Notes under the pieces: generated by a model
The model's input: only the letters and a program-made list of their open reading frames with translations
What the model was told of the DNA's origin: nothing
Database searches by the model: none
DNA from: Oscillospiraceae bacterium
GTDB lineage: Bacteria; Bacillota; Clostridia; Oscillospirales; Oscillospiraceae
NCBI GenBank assembly: GCA_031261245.1
Contig: JAISKU010000088.1
Span: forward strand, 1 to 14,732
Reading direction: 5' to 3'
DNA length: 14,732 nucleotides
Translations under genes and position numbers: made by a program
Part shown: in pieces, positions 1 through 6,780 of the stretch
Layout of the letters: every line of letters begins with the position of its first letter
Numbering within the stretch: the first letter of the stretch is position 1

Positions 1-656
1 TCCTCGATGTCGGGGATATTCTCGAGCGCCGCGGCCGCCGTCACGAGCTTGAACACCGAGCCGGGCGTGAACGCCGAGGAGAGCGCGCGGTTGAGGTACA
101 CGCCGTCGTATTTCGGGGAATCGGGATCTACCTCGGACGGGTTGTTCGGGTCAAACGCGGGCGAGGAGACGCTGCAAAGCAGCTCTCCCGTCGCGCAGTC
201 GATAACGACGACCGCGCCGTGCCGCCCGTCGAGCGCGCTGTACGCCGCGAGGTTCAGCTCCGAGTCGATAGACAGCCGCACCGTACCGCCGCTCCCGGAG
301 AGCGAGTACGTGCCGAACACGGGATTGTAGCCGACGAGCGCGGGAATCTGCGTTTTCAGCGCGCCAGTGCCTATATTCCCCGCCACGTCGCCCACGGCGT
401 GCAGCGTCGCTTTTCGCAGCGTCTTGTCCTCCGCGAAAATGCGCACACCGTCGCGCGCCTCCGCGAGCACGACGCCGTTTCTGTCCGTCACGGCGCCGAG
501 CGCGAGCGCGCCGGAGCTGTATACAGCCGCGTTGACCTTCGACGACGCCCACGCGCCGCCTGACACGGCGAATTTCACGAGGTACAGCCCGAGACCGGCG
601 GCGAGCGCGGCGGCGATTACGAGCACGGAGACTGCGCGGTGCTTCACACGCCTCAT
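1..656 (-). CDS. pbpA: Class B penicillin-binding protein (transpeptidase), N-terminal part, cut by the window edge
   Basis: Peptidoglycan D,D-transpeptidase that cross-links new glycan strands outside the membrane, normally together with a SEDS glycosyltransferase. About 218 codons are visible. There is one membrane anchor at residues 8-28, then a short pedestal containing DRNGVVLA, a conserved feature of class B PBP N-termini. The transpeptidase domain begins near residue 125 and includes the active-site SVFK (nucleophile Ser200, Lys203, an SxxK motif) in the context TPGSVFKLVTAAAALE. The SxN and KTG motifs lie beyond the edge. The short pedestal (Ser at about 200) resembles actinobacterial PbpA more than the longer FtsI or PBP2 proteins; this is from memory. 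The ATG overlaps the stop of the upstream SEDS gene (ATGA, 653-656), so translation is probably coupled. It is the third gene of the operon starting at 4443. Whether it serves division, elongation or sporulation cannot be decided from this fragment. Confidence 0.9.
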   Translation of the reverse strand, partial: MRRVKHRAVSVLVIAAALAAGLGLYLVKFAVSGGAWASSKVNAAVYSSGALALGAVTDRNGVVLAEARDGVRIFAEDKTLRKATLHAVGDVAGNIGTGALKTQIPALVGYNPVFGTYSLSGSGGTVRLSIDSELNLAAYSALDGRHGAVVVIDCATGELLCSVSSPAFDPNNPSEVDPDSPKYDGVYLNRALSSAFTPGSVFKLVTAAAALENIPDIE

Positions 657-2377
657 CTCGCCCTCCGTTCCGCTTTGACCACAAAGCTCGCGCCCTTTCG
701 CGTGTCGGACGCCTTGATGAACGCCAGCAGCCCCCAGCACGCCATGAGACTCGACCCGCCCTTTGAGACGAACGGCAGCGTCACGCCCGTGAACGGCAGA
801 ATATCGACGGAGCCGAGGATGTTCAGCGCCGATTGAATCAGAAATATCGCGCCCGCGGCGCACGCCGCGATGACGTAAAAGGAGCTTCGCGCGCGCTCCG
901 ACGAGCGCACGGGGAACACGGAGATCACCACAATCGCCGCGACGACCGCGAGCGCCGCGATTAGTCCGAGCTCCTCGCAGACCATGCCGAAAACGAGGTC
1001 AGTGTCGGCGGCGAATACGCGGTGCAGCCACCCCGCGCCCGCGCCGACGCCGAAAAGTCCGCCGGACGCGGCGGCCGCCATCGCGCGCGTCTGCTGATAG
1101 CCGCTGCCGCTCACGTTCTCCCACGCGTGCAGCCAGTTTGAGAACCGCGCCGCGACGTGGTCTTTTACGAGCACCGCCAGAAATCCGCCGAACGCCGCGC
1201 CCGCGACGGAGAGGAACACGGTTGCGAAATCGCCGGAGCGCAGAAACGCGATCACGAGGTACGCCGTGAAGAACACGAGCGCCGTGCCGAAATCGCTCAT
1301 CAGCGCGAGCGCGCCGACGCACGCCCCGGCGAAGCCGATGAACATTATGAGGTTGCGGCGGGCGAACAGGCGGTCAAGCGTCGCCGCGCCCGCGAATATG
1401 AGCGCGATTTTCACAAATTCCGACGGCTGGAACGAAAATCCGCCGACCTGAAGCCAGTTTTTCGCGCCGAAAACCGTCCCGCCGAGCGCGATATTTACGG
1501 CGAGCAGAGCCAGCCCCGCGCCCGCAATCGGCCAGCGGAGCTTTTTCGCGCGCCCGAGGTCGCGCAGAAACCACCCGAGCGAGAAGTACAGCGCGAGCCC
1601 CGCCGCGAGCAGAAGCATCTGCCGTATCGCCTGCGACGGCGCGGAGGAGCACGTCACCGCCAGCCCGACGGAGCACAGCAGAAACGCGAGCGTCTCAAGC
1701 TCAAACCCGCGCCGCCGCATCACTCGCGTGAGCGCGTACGCGCCCCACGTCAGCGCGATGAGCAGCGCGAACGATATCGGCGCCGCGACAGACAGCGTCT
1801 CCCACCGGGAGCAGCACGCCGCGACGCCGAGCAGAAGCTGAAATTCGGTCAGCAGCGCGAGCGTGAAGCCGGAGCGTATCGGGCGGCGCAGCGGCGCAAC
1901 CTCCTCGATCTCCTCGTAGTCGGTGAGCTCGTAGTCCACGCCATCAGCAAGGTATTGGGCCTCCTCGCCCGCGGGGAAAAACACGGCCGTGATACCGCCG
2001 AAGCCGATGATAGAGCCGCCGTGGACGGGGTACCCGTCCGGCGGTACCTCGCGCCCGTCCACCGTGACGCCGCCCGTGGATTTGAGGTCGTGCACGCGCC
2101 AGAGCCCGCGCGCGTCGCGAATCAGCGCGGCGTGCGTGCGGGAGAGCGTCGGGTATTTCAGCGCGACGTCGGAGGACACGGAACGCCCGATGACGTTCTC
2201 CCAATGCGTCAGCGGCAGCCGCAGGCCGCCGGAAAAGGACAGAGTGCCCCACAGCTCCGGCTCCGCGCGCTCGCGCAACAGGGAAGCCGCCGCCCGCGCG
2301 ACGATAGTCACGGCGAGCAGCGGCAGTACAAAGCGCGAGAGAAATACGATTATCTCAAAAATATCGAAATCAAACAA
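653..2377 (-). CDS. FHA domain fused to FtsW/RodA/SpoVE-family peptidoglycan glycosyltransferase
   Basis: SEDS-family lipid II polymerase, acting in the membrane with a class B PBP. Of 574 residues, 9-32 form an extra N-terminal membrane segment. Residues 45-135 form a cytoplasmic FHA domain with GR (64-65), SRTH (79-82, the phosphothreonine-binding SxxH) and DLKSTGGVTVDG, the usual D-x-x-S-x-N-G-x-x-x-x-G turn with G for N. An acidic linker follows, then about ten helices from residue 170. SEDS hallmarks are NWLQVGGFSFQPSEF (307-321), SDFGTALVFF (361-370), TDLVF with the expected catalytic-region Asp460, and ILPFTGVTLPFVSKGGSS (526-543). The usual Tyr of FVSYGGSS is Lys here. The start is a TTG with GAGG ten bases upstream, and no better start precedes the first helix. 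It lies 5 nt after the EF-G-like gene and overlaps the PBP gene by 4 nt. The FHA domain suggests control by a Ser/Thr kinase encoded elsewhere; that is inference. Confidence 0.93.
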   Translation of the reverse strand: MFDFDIFEIIVFLSRFVLPLLAVTIVARAAASLLRERAEPELWGTLSFSGGLRLPLTHWENVIGRSVSSDVALKYPTLSRTHAALIRDARGLWRVHDLKSTGGVTVDGREVPPDGYPVHGGSIIGFGGITAVFFPAGEEAQYLADGVDYELTDYEEIEEVAPLRRPIRSGFTLALLTEFQLLLGVAACCSRWETLSVAAPISFALLIALTWGAYALTRVMRRRGFELETLAFLLCSVGLAVTCSSAPSQAIRQMLLLAAGLALYFSLGWFLRDLGRAKKLRWPIAGAGLALLAVNIALGGTVFGAKNWLQVGGFSFQPSEFVKIALIFAGAATLDRLFARRNLIMFIGFAGACVGALALMSDFGTALVFFTAYLVIAFLRSGDFATVFLSVAGAAFGGFLAVLVKDHVAARFSNWLHAWENVSGSGYQQTRAMAAAASGGLFGVGAGAGWLHRVFAADTDLVFGMVCEELGLIAALAVVAAIVVISVFPVRSSERARSSFYVIAACAAGAIFLIQSALNILGSVDILPFTGVTLPFVSKGGSSLMACWGLLAFIKASDTRKGASFVVKAERRAR

Positions 2378-2382
2378 GGGAA

Positions 2383-4443
2383 TTATTCCTCGGCGGCGAG
2401 CGCCTTCGCGTCGTCGATTATCTTCTGCTGAACCGTCGCCGGAGCCTCCTCATAGCGCACGAATTCGAGCGTGAAGCTGCCGCGCCCCTGCGTAATCGAG
2501 CGCAGGTCGATCGCGTAGCTCGACATCTCGCCCATGGGCACCTCGGCCTCGACAATCTGGTTGCCGTCCGTGTCGGCGGACATGCCCATCGGGCTGCCGC
2601 GACGCTTCGACAAATCGCTCATGATATCGCCCATGTACGTGTCGGGTATCGTCACCTTGAGGTAGCCGATAGGCTCCAGCAGCACGGGAGACGCCTGCGG
2701 AATCCCGTCCTTGTAGGCGAGCTGCGCCGCCGTTTTGAACGCCATCTCGGAGCTGTCAACGGGGTGGTACGAGCCGTCAAACAGCGTCGCCTTCAGGAAC
2801 ACGAGCGGATAGCCCGCGAGCACGCCCTTGGAAATGCTGTCGCGCAGACCCTTTTCGACCGCCGGGAAGAAGTTGCGCGGTACGGAGCCTCCGAACACCT
2901 CCTCCGCGAACGTCAGGTCCTCCGTCTCGCCGGGCTCAAAGCGGATTTTGACGTCGCCGAACTGCCCGTGGCCGCCCGACTGCTTCTTGTGCCGCCCCTG
3001 AACCTCGACCTTTTTGCGGATTTTCTCGCGATACGCCACGCGCGCGGGGGACAGCTGAACCTCCACGCCGAATTTGTCCTTCAGCCTCGCGCAGAGCACG
3101 TCGAGCTGAATGTCGCCCTGCCCGGAGATCACCATCTGGTGCGTCTCCGCGTTGTTCACGACGGTAAACGTCAAATCCTCGTCGGACAGGCGCGTGAGTC
3201 CGGCGGCGATCTTGTCCTCCTGCCCCTTTGTTTTCGGGGCGATCGCCATCGAATAGCAAGGCGCGGGGAACTCGATGCCCTTCGCCGTGACTATCTTTTT
3301 CGCGTCGCAGAGCGTGTCGCCTGTCTTTGTGTCCGTGAGCTTTGAGACGGCGCCGAGGTCGCCCGCGATGAGCTCCTTGACCTCGATGCTCTTCTTGCCC
3401 TGCATCTTATAGATGTGACCCATCTTCTCAAGCGTCCCCGTGCGCGAGTTCGTGAGCGACACGTCGGGCGTCACCTTGCCGGAGAGAACCTTGAAAAGGC
3501 TGAATTTACCGTACTGGTCGGAGAGCGTCTTGTACACAATCGCGCTCGCCGCGCCGGAGACGTCGCACGCGATCACGCCGCCGTCCTCCGTCGTCTCCGC
3601 CGCGCCCTCGGCCGGGGAGGGGAAAAGGTTCACCACCGCGTCGAGCAGCAGCAGCGTGCCGAGACCCTGCGTCGCGCTTCCGCAGAACACGGGGAAGAGC
3701 GTCAGATCCTTCACGCCGGCCTTCAGGCCGCGGATTTTCTCCTCAAGCGTGAACTCCTCACCGGAGAAATACTTGTCCATGAGCTCCTCGTCCGTCTCCG
3801 CGACGGACTCGTTCACCGCGAGGTACAGCGCCTCGAGGTCGCCTTTCATGGATTCGGGAATGTCCATATCGACGCGCTTGCCGTTCTGCATGGTGAACGC
3901 CTGCCGCTTGATGAGGTCGATAAGTCCCTCAACCTTGCCGTTCGCGCCGATAATCGGATAGATCATCGGGCACACTGACGAGCCGTAGCGCTCGCGCAGC
4001 GCGGAGAACAGCGCGTCGTAGTCGCCGTTTTCCTCGTCCACCTTTGAGATGTAAAACGCGCGCGGGAGCTTTCTGTCCGCGAGGTACTTCCACGACTTTT
4101 CAAGGCCGACGGTCAGGCCGTCCTTCGCGCCCGCCACGATGAACCCCGCGTCGGCGGCGCGCAACGCCTGCTTGACCTCGCCGGCAAAATCAAAATAGCC
4201 GGGCGCGTCGAGGATATTCACGCGATGCTCGCGGTACTCCACCGACGTCGTGGCCAGGGAAATTGAAATCTGCCGCTTGATTTCCTCCGTGTCGGAGTCG
4301 CCGACCGTGTTCCCGTCGGCTATTCTTCCGAGGCGGTCAACGCTCCCCGTGAGGAAGAGAATACTCTCGGAAAGGCTTGTTTTGCCGCTCGAGCCGTGCC
4401 CAAGGAGGGCGATATTGCGGATACTTTCAGTGCCGATTGCCAT
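2383..4443 (-). CDS. EF-G-like translational GTPase (fusA2-type paralogue)
   Basis: Soluble GTPase with full EF-G layout (686 aa, the size of EF-G), but of the divergent EF-G-like subfamily rather than the housekeeping factor. Visible G motifs are G1 GHGSSGKTS (15-23, in place of AHxDxGKTT), G3 DAPGY (79-83), G4 SKVD (133-136, in place of NKMD), and GSATQGLGTLLLLDAVV at the G5 to domain II junction. The catalytic His of DTPGH is Tyr, as I recall for other EF-G2-like proteins. Domains III to V follow, ending with an EF-G-type C-terminus (ITQGRGSFTLEFVRYEEAP). The ATG at 4443 has AAGGGG upstream. A GTG 42 nt further up (4485) would place the coding region over the -10 box, so I reject it. It heads the operon with the SEDS and PBP genes. 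Its role is unknown: ribosome rescue, recycling or a regulatory function are all possible. Confidence 0.92.
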   Translation of the reverse strand: MAIGTESIRNIALLGHGSSGKTSLSESILFLTGSVDRLGRIADGNTVGDSDTEEIKRQISISLATTSVEYREHRVNILDAPGYFDFAGEVKQALRAADAGFIVAGAKDGLTVGLEKSWKYLADRKLPRAFYISKVDEENGDYDALFSALRERYGSSVCPMIYPIIGANGKVEGLIDLIKRQAFTMQNGKRVDMDIPESMKGDLEALYLAVNESVAETDEELMDKYFSGEEFTLEEKIRGLKAGVKDLTLFPVFCGSATQGLGTLLLLDAVVNLFPSPAEGAAETTEDGGVIACDVSGAASAIVYKTLSDQYGKFSLFKVLSGKVTPDVSLTNSRTGTLEKMGHIYKMQGKKSIEVKELIAGDLGAVSKLTDTKTGDTLCDAKKIVTAKGIEFPAPCYSMAIAPKTKGQEDKIAAGLTRLSDEDLTFTVVNNAETHQMVISGQGDIQLDVLCARLKDKFGVEVQLSPARVAYREKIRKKVEVQGRHKKQSGGHGQFGDVKIRFEPGETEDLTFAEEVFGGSVPRNFFPAVEKGLRDSISKGVLAGYPLVFLKATLFDGSYHPVDSSEMAFKTAAQLAYKDGIPQASPVLLEPIGYLKVTIPDTYMGDIMSDLSKRRGSPMGMSADTDGNQIVEAEVPMGEMSSYAIDLRSITQGRGSFTLEFVRYEEAPATVQQKIIDDAKALAAEE

Positions 4444-4476
4444 ATATACACCCCTTATTACGTTATCATTGGGCTG

Positions 4477-4505
4477 ATTATACACGCGGAGGCGGAAAAA
4501 GACAA
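4477..4505 (-). promoter_or_regulatory. Sigma-A promoter of the EF-G-like/SEDS/PBP operon
   Basis: Read leftwards there is a -35 TTGTCT (4500-4505), a 17-nt spacer and a perfect -10 TATAAT (4477-4482). AT-rich sequence precedes it (about 4515-4541). The predicted start of transcription near 4470 gives a leader of about 27 nt with AAGGGG ahead of the ATG at 4443. Confidence 0.75.
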
Positions 4506-4548
4506 GGGTTTTGTGGACTTGTTATAAAGTTTTTTATATTTGCCGCGC

Positions 4549-4577
4549 AAAAAAAGGGCGCGCCGTCCGGCGCGCCC
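4549..4577 (-). terminator. Rho-independent terminator of sipL
   Basis: A perfect 9-bp stem GGGCGCGCC/GGCGCGCCC (4556-4564 with 4569-4577) with a 4-nt loop, followed leftwards by seven T residues (4549-4555). It lies 9 nt after the sipL stop and isolates that gene from the next promoter. Confidence 0.93.
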
Positions 4578-4586
4578 TCGTCATAT

Positions 4587-6125
4587 CTACCGCTTTTTCG
4601 GAATAATCAGCATTTCGGCGTCCGCGACGGCGTCCTCGTCCTCGAGGCCGTTTGCCTGCAAAATCAGCTCGCGCGTCGAGTGATAGCGCTTGGCGAGGTT
4701 CCAGAGCGTGTCGCCCGCAGCGGCGCGCGAGATAACGAGCGACGGCAGGTTTGATAAGTCGAGCGGGTTCTCCTCGTCGTAGGACACGGCGGATATCGGC
4801 GAGTATTCGCCGCGCTCCGTCTCGTCGGCGCGGATATCGACGGGTATGCGCAGCTCAATCCCGTTCTCGTTCGCGACGCCGTAGATGTCCTGCGTCAACT
4901 CCGCGCGCGTCGCGTAGCGATTGGACGCGTTTGCGTCCGGTATGCTCGCGTCGAGGTCGAAGCTCCCGGACGTCGCGCGCACGGAGCCGTCGCCCGCCGC
5001 GTACAGCGCGTTCACGGTGACGGGGCAACGCAGCGCGAGCTCGCCGTTCTCCACCGCGTGCTCCGGCGTCCCCGGGCGCGCCGAGACGCTTATGACGCGT
5101 GAGATGTCCGGCGCGTCGAGCGTCCCGCGCAGCACGCCGCTGACGGCGCGCTCGCCGAGGCTGTTCTCGACGACAAGCGGCAGTCGGCTCGTCTCCAGTC
5201 CGTATTTTGAGCAGTACGCGTCGCCTATGTAGACGAGCCGCCGCTTTGACCGCGCCACGCACTGCGCCGCGAGGTGCAGCTCCGCCGTGACGCGCCGCGC
5301 GTCGCCCCCGGGCGAGGCGTCCGCCTCGATGTACGCGCCTGTAAGCAGCGGGATGATCTCAAACTCGCTGTCCGCGCCCGCGTTTTCGAGCTCGAGTATC
5401 TGCGAGAACTCCGTCTCAAACGCGCAGGACGCCGCCTCGCCGTCGCCCGAGGCGTACAGCAGCGCGACGCGCGCCGTGCCCCTGAAAATCAGCTTGCTGC
5501 CGACGACCTTCGTGTCCTCGGGGATGAGCGCCACGTTCGATTTGAGTATCTCGCCGACGGGGGGATTCGATGCGGGAACCTGATACTCGTCGCTGACGAC
5601 GAACGCCTTTTCGCGCACGTCGGTGGCGAGCGACAGCTCCGCCTCGCCCGGCAGCAGCTCGATATCCGCGTTTGCGTTCGGCTCGAGCCCGACTGGCACG
5701 TCGAGCTCCGCGTCGTTGTAGCAGCGCAGCTCCGCCGTCACGGCCGCTCGCACGGCGATTTTGCGCGGGTTGAGCACCGACGCGTCCGCGCCGCGCAGAT
5801 TAACGCGCGCCGTGACGCGGCTCGCCGCCGTGACGCGCGGATCCTCGGCAGAGATCGAATAGGGCAGCTCGAGATTGACGCGGCGCAGCCCCGCGTCGCC
5901 GTCGGGGACGTAGACGACCGTCACGGCGGCTGTGCCGCTGACCGTCACGCGCCCGGCGGACGTGTCCTTGGAGCGCACAAAGACCTCCGCGTCCGCGCCG
6001 ATAAGCCGCAAAATGTCCGGAAGCGCGTCCGGGACGATTATTTCCATGGCTTCCTCGGCCGTGCGTGTATCCGAAAGCACGTTTTCGGCGTAGTTGAGCT
6101 TTTCGCGGGTGAGAGATAATTCCAT
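4587..6125 (-). CDS. sipL: SipL-type spore coat morphogenetic protein: three SPOCS (DUF3794) repeats plus C-terminal LysM
   Basis: In Clostridioides difficile, SipL binds SpoIVA around the forespore and is needed for coat assembly; it is made in the mother cell. This 512-residue protein has the same plan and about the same length. Residues 28-140, 175-295 and 325-435 are three related SPOCS blocks, each with a pattern like VPDALPDILRLIGADAEV followed by beta-rich sequence. Residues 462-508 are a LysM domain (GDTLWNLAKRYHSTRELI, then ILQANGL and LIIPKKR). It has no signal peptide or membrane segment, which fits a mother-cell cytosolic protein. The ATG at 6125 has AAGGAG eight or nine nt upstream. 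An open extension to 6236 would run through the promoter and is rejected. The gene is monocistronic, with a sigma-E-like promoter and its own terminator. A generic DUF3794-LysM protein is the only real alternative. Confidence 0.9.
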   Translation of the reverse strand: MELSLTREKLNYAENVLSDTRTAEEAMEIIVPDALPDILRLIGADAEVFVRSKDTSAGRVTVSGTAAVTVVYVPDGDAGLRRVNLELPYSISAEDPRVTAASRVTARVNLRGADASVLNPRKIAVRAAVTAELRCYNDAELDVPVGLEPNANADIELLPGEAELSLATDVREKAFVVSDEYQVPASNPPVGEILKSNVALIPEDTKVVGSKLIFRGTARVALLYASGDGEAASCAFETEFSQILELENAGADSEFEIIPLLTGAYIEADASPGGDARRVTAELHLAAQCVARSKRRLVYIGDAYCSKYGLETSRLPLVVENSLGERAVSGVLRGTLDAPDISRVISVSARPGTPEHAVENGELALRCPVTVNALYAAGDGSVRATSGSFDLDASIPDANASNRYATRAELTQDIYGVANENGIELRIPVDIRADETERGEYSPISAVSYDEENPLDLSNLPSLVISRAAAGDTLWNLAKRYHSTRELILQANGLEDEDAVADAEMLIIPKKR

Positions 6126-6157
6126 AAATCGTCCACTCCTTGTTGTATTCTGGTTGA

Positions 6158-6186
6158 AGCATATGAGGGCGGGCGCGGAAATATGA
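6158..6186 (-). promoter_or_regulatory. Sigma-E-like sporulation promoter of sipL
   Basis: Read leftwards there is TCATATT (6180-6186), a 14-nt spacer and CATATGCT (6158-6165). The known sigma-E pattern is an ATATT-type -35, about 14 nt, then CATACAnT; the -10 matches at six of eight positions. The start of transcription would be near 6150, just before the ribosome binding site AAGGAG (6136-6141). This agrees with mother-cell expression of sipL in other spore formers. It was judged by eye, without a matrix score. Confidence 0.65.
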
Positions 6187-6302
6187 CAAGCTTGTGTTAT
6201 TGCGGATACCGCACCGCAGTACGGCAGGGCCGTCAACGATTCGCCCGTGCGGTTTTGGACGCGAGCGATTGCGTATCAGCGTAAGATTTGCGTCCTCACA
6301 AA

Positions 6303-6412
6303 CTAAAAAGTGTTTGAGGAGCGGGGTTTCTCAAGGGGCGGCAGCCCCTGAGCCGACTTTTGGTTACTTTTCGGCGGCTCGAAAAGTAACGCCGCCGGCA
6401 GGCAGGACAAAA
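6303..6412. repeat. Structured dispersed repeat with two hairpins (GTTACTTTTCG type)
   Basis: Contains AGGGGC-GGCA-GCCCCT (6334-6349, 6-bp stem) and a perfect 11-bp stem GTTACTTTTCG/CGAAAAGTAAC (6363-6373 with 6380-6390) around GCGGCT, followed by GCCGCCGGCAGG. From memory, close relatives (a GGGGC hairpin, then GACTTTTGGTTACTTTT, then AAAAGTAAC) recur between genes in many gut Clostridia. Only one copy is in this window, so the family assignment rests on recollection. Confidence 0.6.
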
Positions 6413-6490
6413 CAATTGTGAGATTCGCAAGGAACGGGTGGATGGGACGGCGGGGGGAAGGATGCCCCCCCTGTCGGAAAGATACCCCCT

Positions 6491-6528
6491 CTGTCGCCTA
6501 CGGCGACATCTCCCCCGCCGAGCGGGGG
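6491..6528. repeat. Double-hairpin intergenic repeat (TGTCGCC / CCCCCGC)
   Basis: Two adjacent perfect hairpins with 3-nt loops: TGTCGCC-TAC-GGCGACA (6492-6508) and CCCCCGC-CGA-GCGGGGG (6512-6528). The layout resembles dispersed intergenic elements that I recall from Faecalibacterium-like genomes. There is a single copy in the window. Confidence 0.55.
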
Positions 6529-6542
6529 CGATTTGGGGTTCC

Positions 6543-6576
6543 TGTCATTCCGAGGAGCGAAGCGACGAGGAATCCC
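6543..6576. repeat. Imperfect palindrome of the GTCATTCCGAG...GAGGAATC dispersed type
   Basis: TGTCATTCCGAGGAGCGAAG continues to CGACGAGGAATCCC, with ATTCC (6547-6551) facing GGAAT (6569-6573). This wording is common between genes in many unrelated anaerobes (recollection). There is one copy here. Confidence 0.5.
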
Positions 6577-6609
6577 GTGCGGGGACGCGTGACGATGAAC
6601 GCGGGGAAC

Positions 6610-6636
6610 GGGACGCCGAGGACGTCGTCCCCTACG
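6610..6636 (-). repeat. GTAGGGG-headed palindromic repeat, copy 1
   Basis: Read leftwards it starts CGTAGGGG (6629-6636), and the adjoining hairpin GGGACG/CGTCCC pairs 6610-6615 with 6626-6631. The GTAGGGG head is shared with 6678-6701, 6731-6741, 6760-6780 and 9779-9810. Confidence 0.55.
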
Positions 6637-6677
6637 AGGACGGGGGGAACGGTGGAAACAACGGGGGTGAGAACGGC

Positions 6678-6701
6678 GGGCGATTGATAATCGCCCCTAC
6701 G
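6678..6701 (-). repeat. GTAGGGG-headed palindromic repeat, copy 2
   Basis: Read leftwards it is CGTAGGGGCGATTATCAATC and continues to GCCC. The hairpin GGGCGATT-GAT-AATCGCCC occupies 6678-6696 with a perfect 8-bp stem. Head plus palindrome is the shared plan of this family. Confidence 0.6.
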
Positions 6702-6730
6702 ACCGTACCAACAAGAATCATTGAACCGCA

Positions 6731-6741
6731 TGTAGGGGCGG
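6731..6741 (+). repeat. GTAGGGG-headed repeat, copy 3 (opposite orientation)
   Basis: TGTAGGGGCGG is identical to 9780-9790 and inverted relative to its two neighbours. With copy 4 it encloses a 50-bp GC-rich unit (6731-6780) with inverted GTAGGGG/CCCCTAC ends. Confidence 0.5.
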
Positions 6742-6759
6742 ACTGGGGACGGGGGCGGA

Positions 6760-6780
6760 CGCGCAATGCGCGCCCCTACG
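6760..6780 (-). repeat. GTAGGGG-headed palindromic repeat, copy 4, supplying a stop codon
   Basis: Read leftwards it is CGTAGGGGCGCGCATTGCGC plus G, with a perfect hairpin CGCGCA-A-TGCGCG (6760-6772). The TAG within CGTAGGGG (6776-6778) is the stop codon of the second TSUP gene. Confidence 0.6.

Larger units (their letters stand above)
6187..6775. other. Gene-free intergenic region made largely of palindromic repeats
   Basis: Between the sipL promoter and the stop of the second TSUP gene there is no credible gene. Open frames here have no ribosome binding site and code for low-complexity Arg/Gly/Thr-rich peptides. From 6300 rightwards at least five different hairpin-forming repeat types follow one another (listed separately). 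6187-6300 holds nothing I can name. Confidence 0.75.

Noticed and set aside
1157..2431. 424-codon open frame on the + strand opposite the FHA-SEDS gene
   Set aside because: Highly charged Arg/Glu/Gln-rich shadow translation typical of GC-rich antisense; the opposite strand has a clear family match.
4444..4485. GTG start 42 nt upstream for the EF-G-like gene
   Set aside because: It lies upstream of and overlaps the -10 box (4477-4482); the ATG at 4443 has a good ribosome binding site and matches EF-G N-termini.
6126..6236. Longer sipL start at 6236
   Set aside because: The extension would cross the sigma-E-like promoter and the AAGGAG that serves the ATG at 6125, and its sequence does not look like SPOCS protein.
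6300..6780. CRISPR array
   Set aside because: The units differ in sequence, length and orientation, with no regular spacers and no cas genes.
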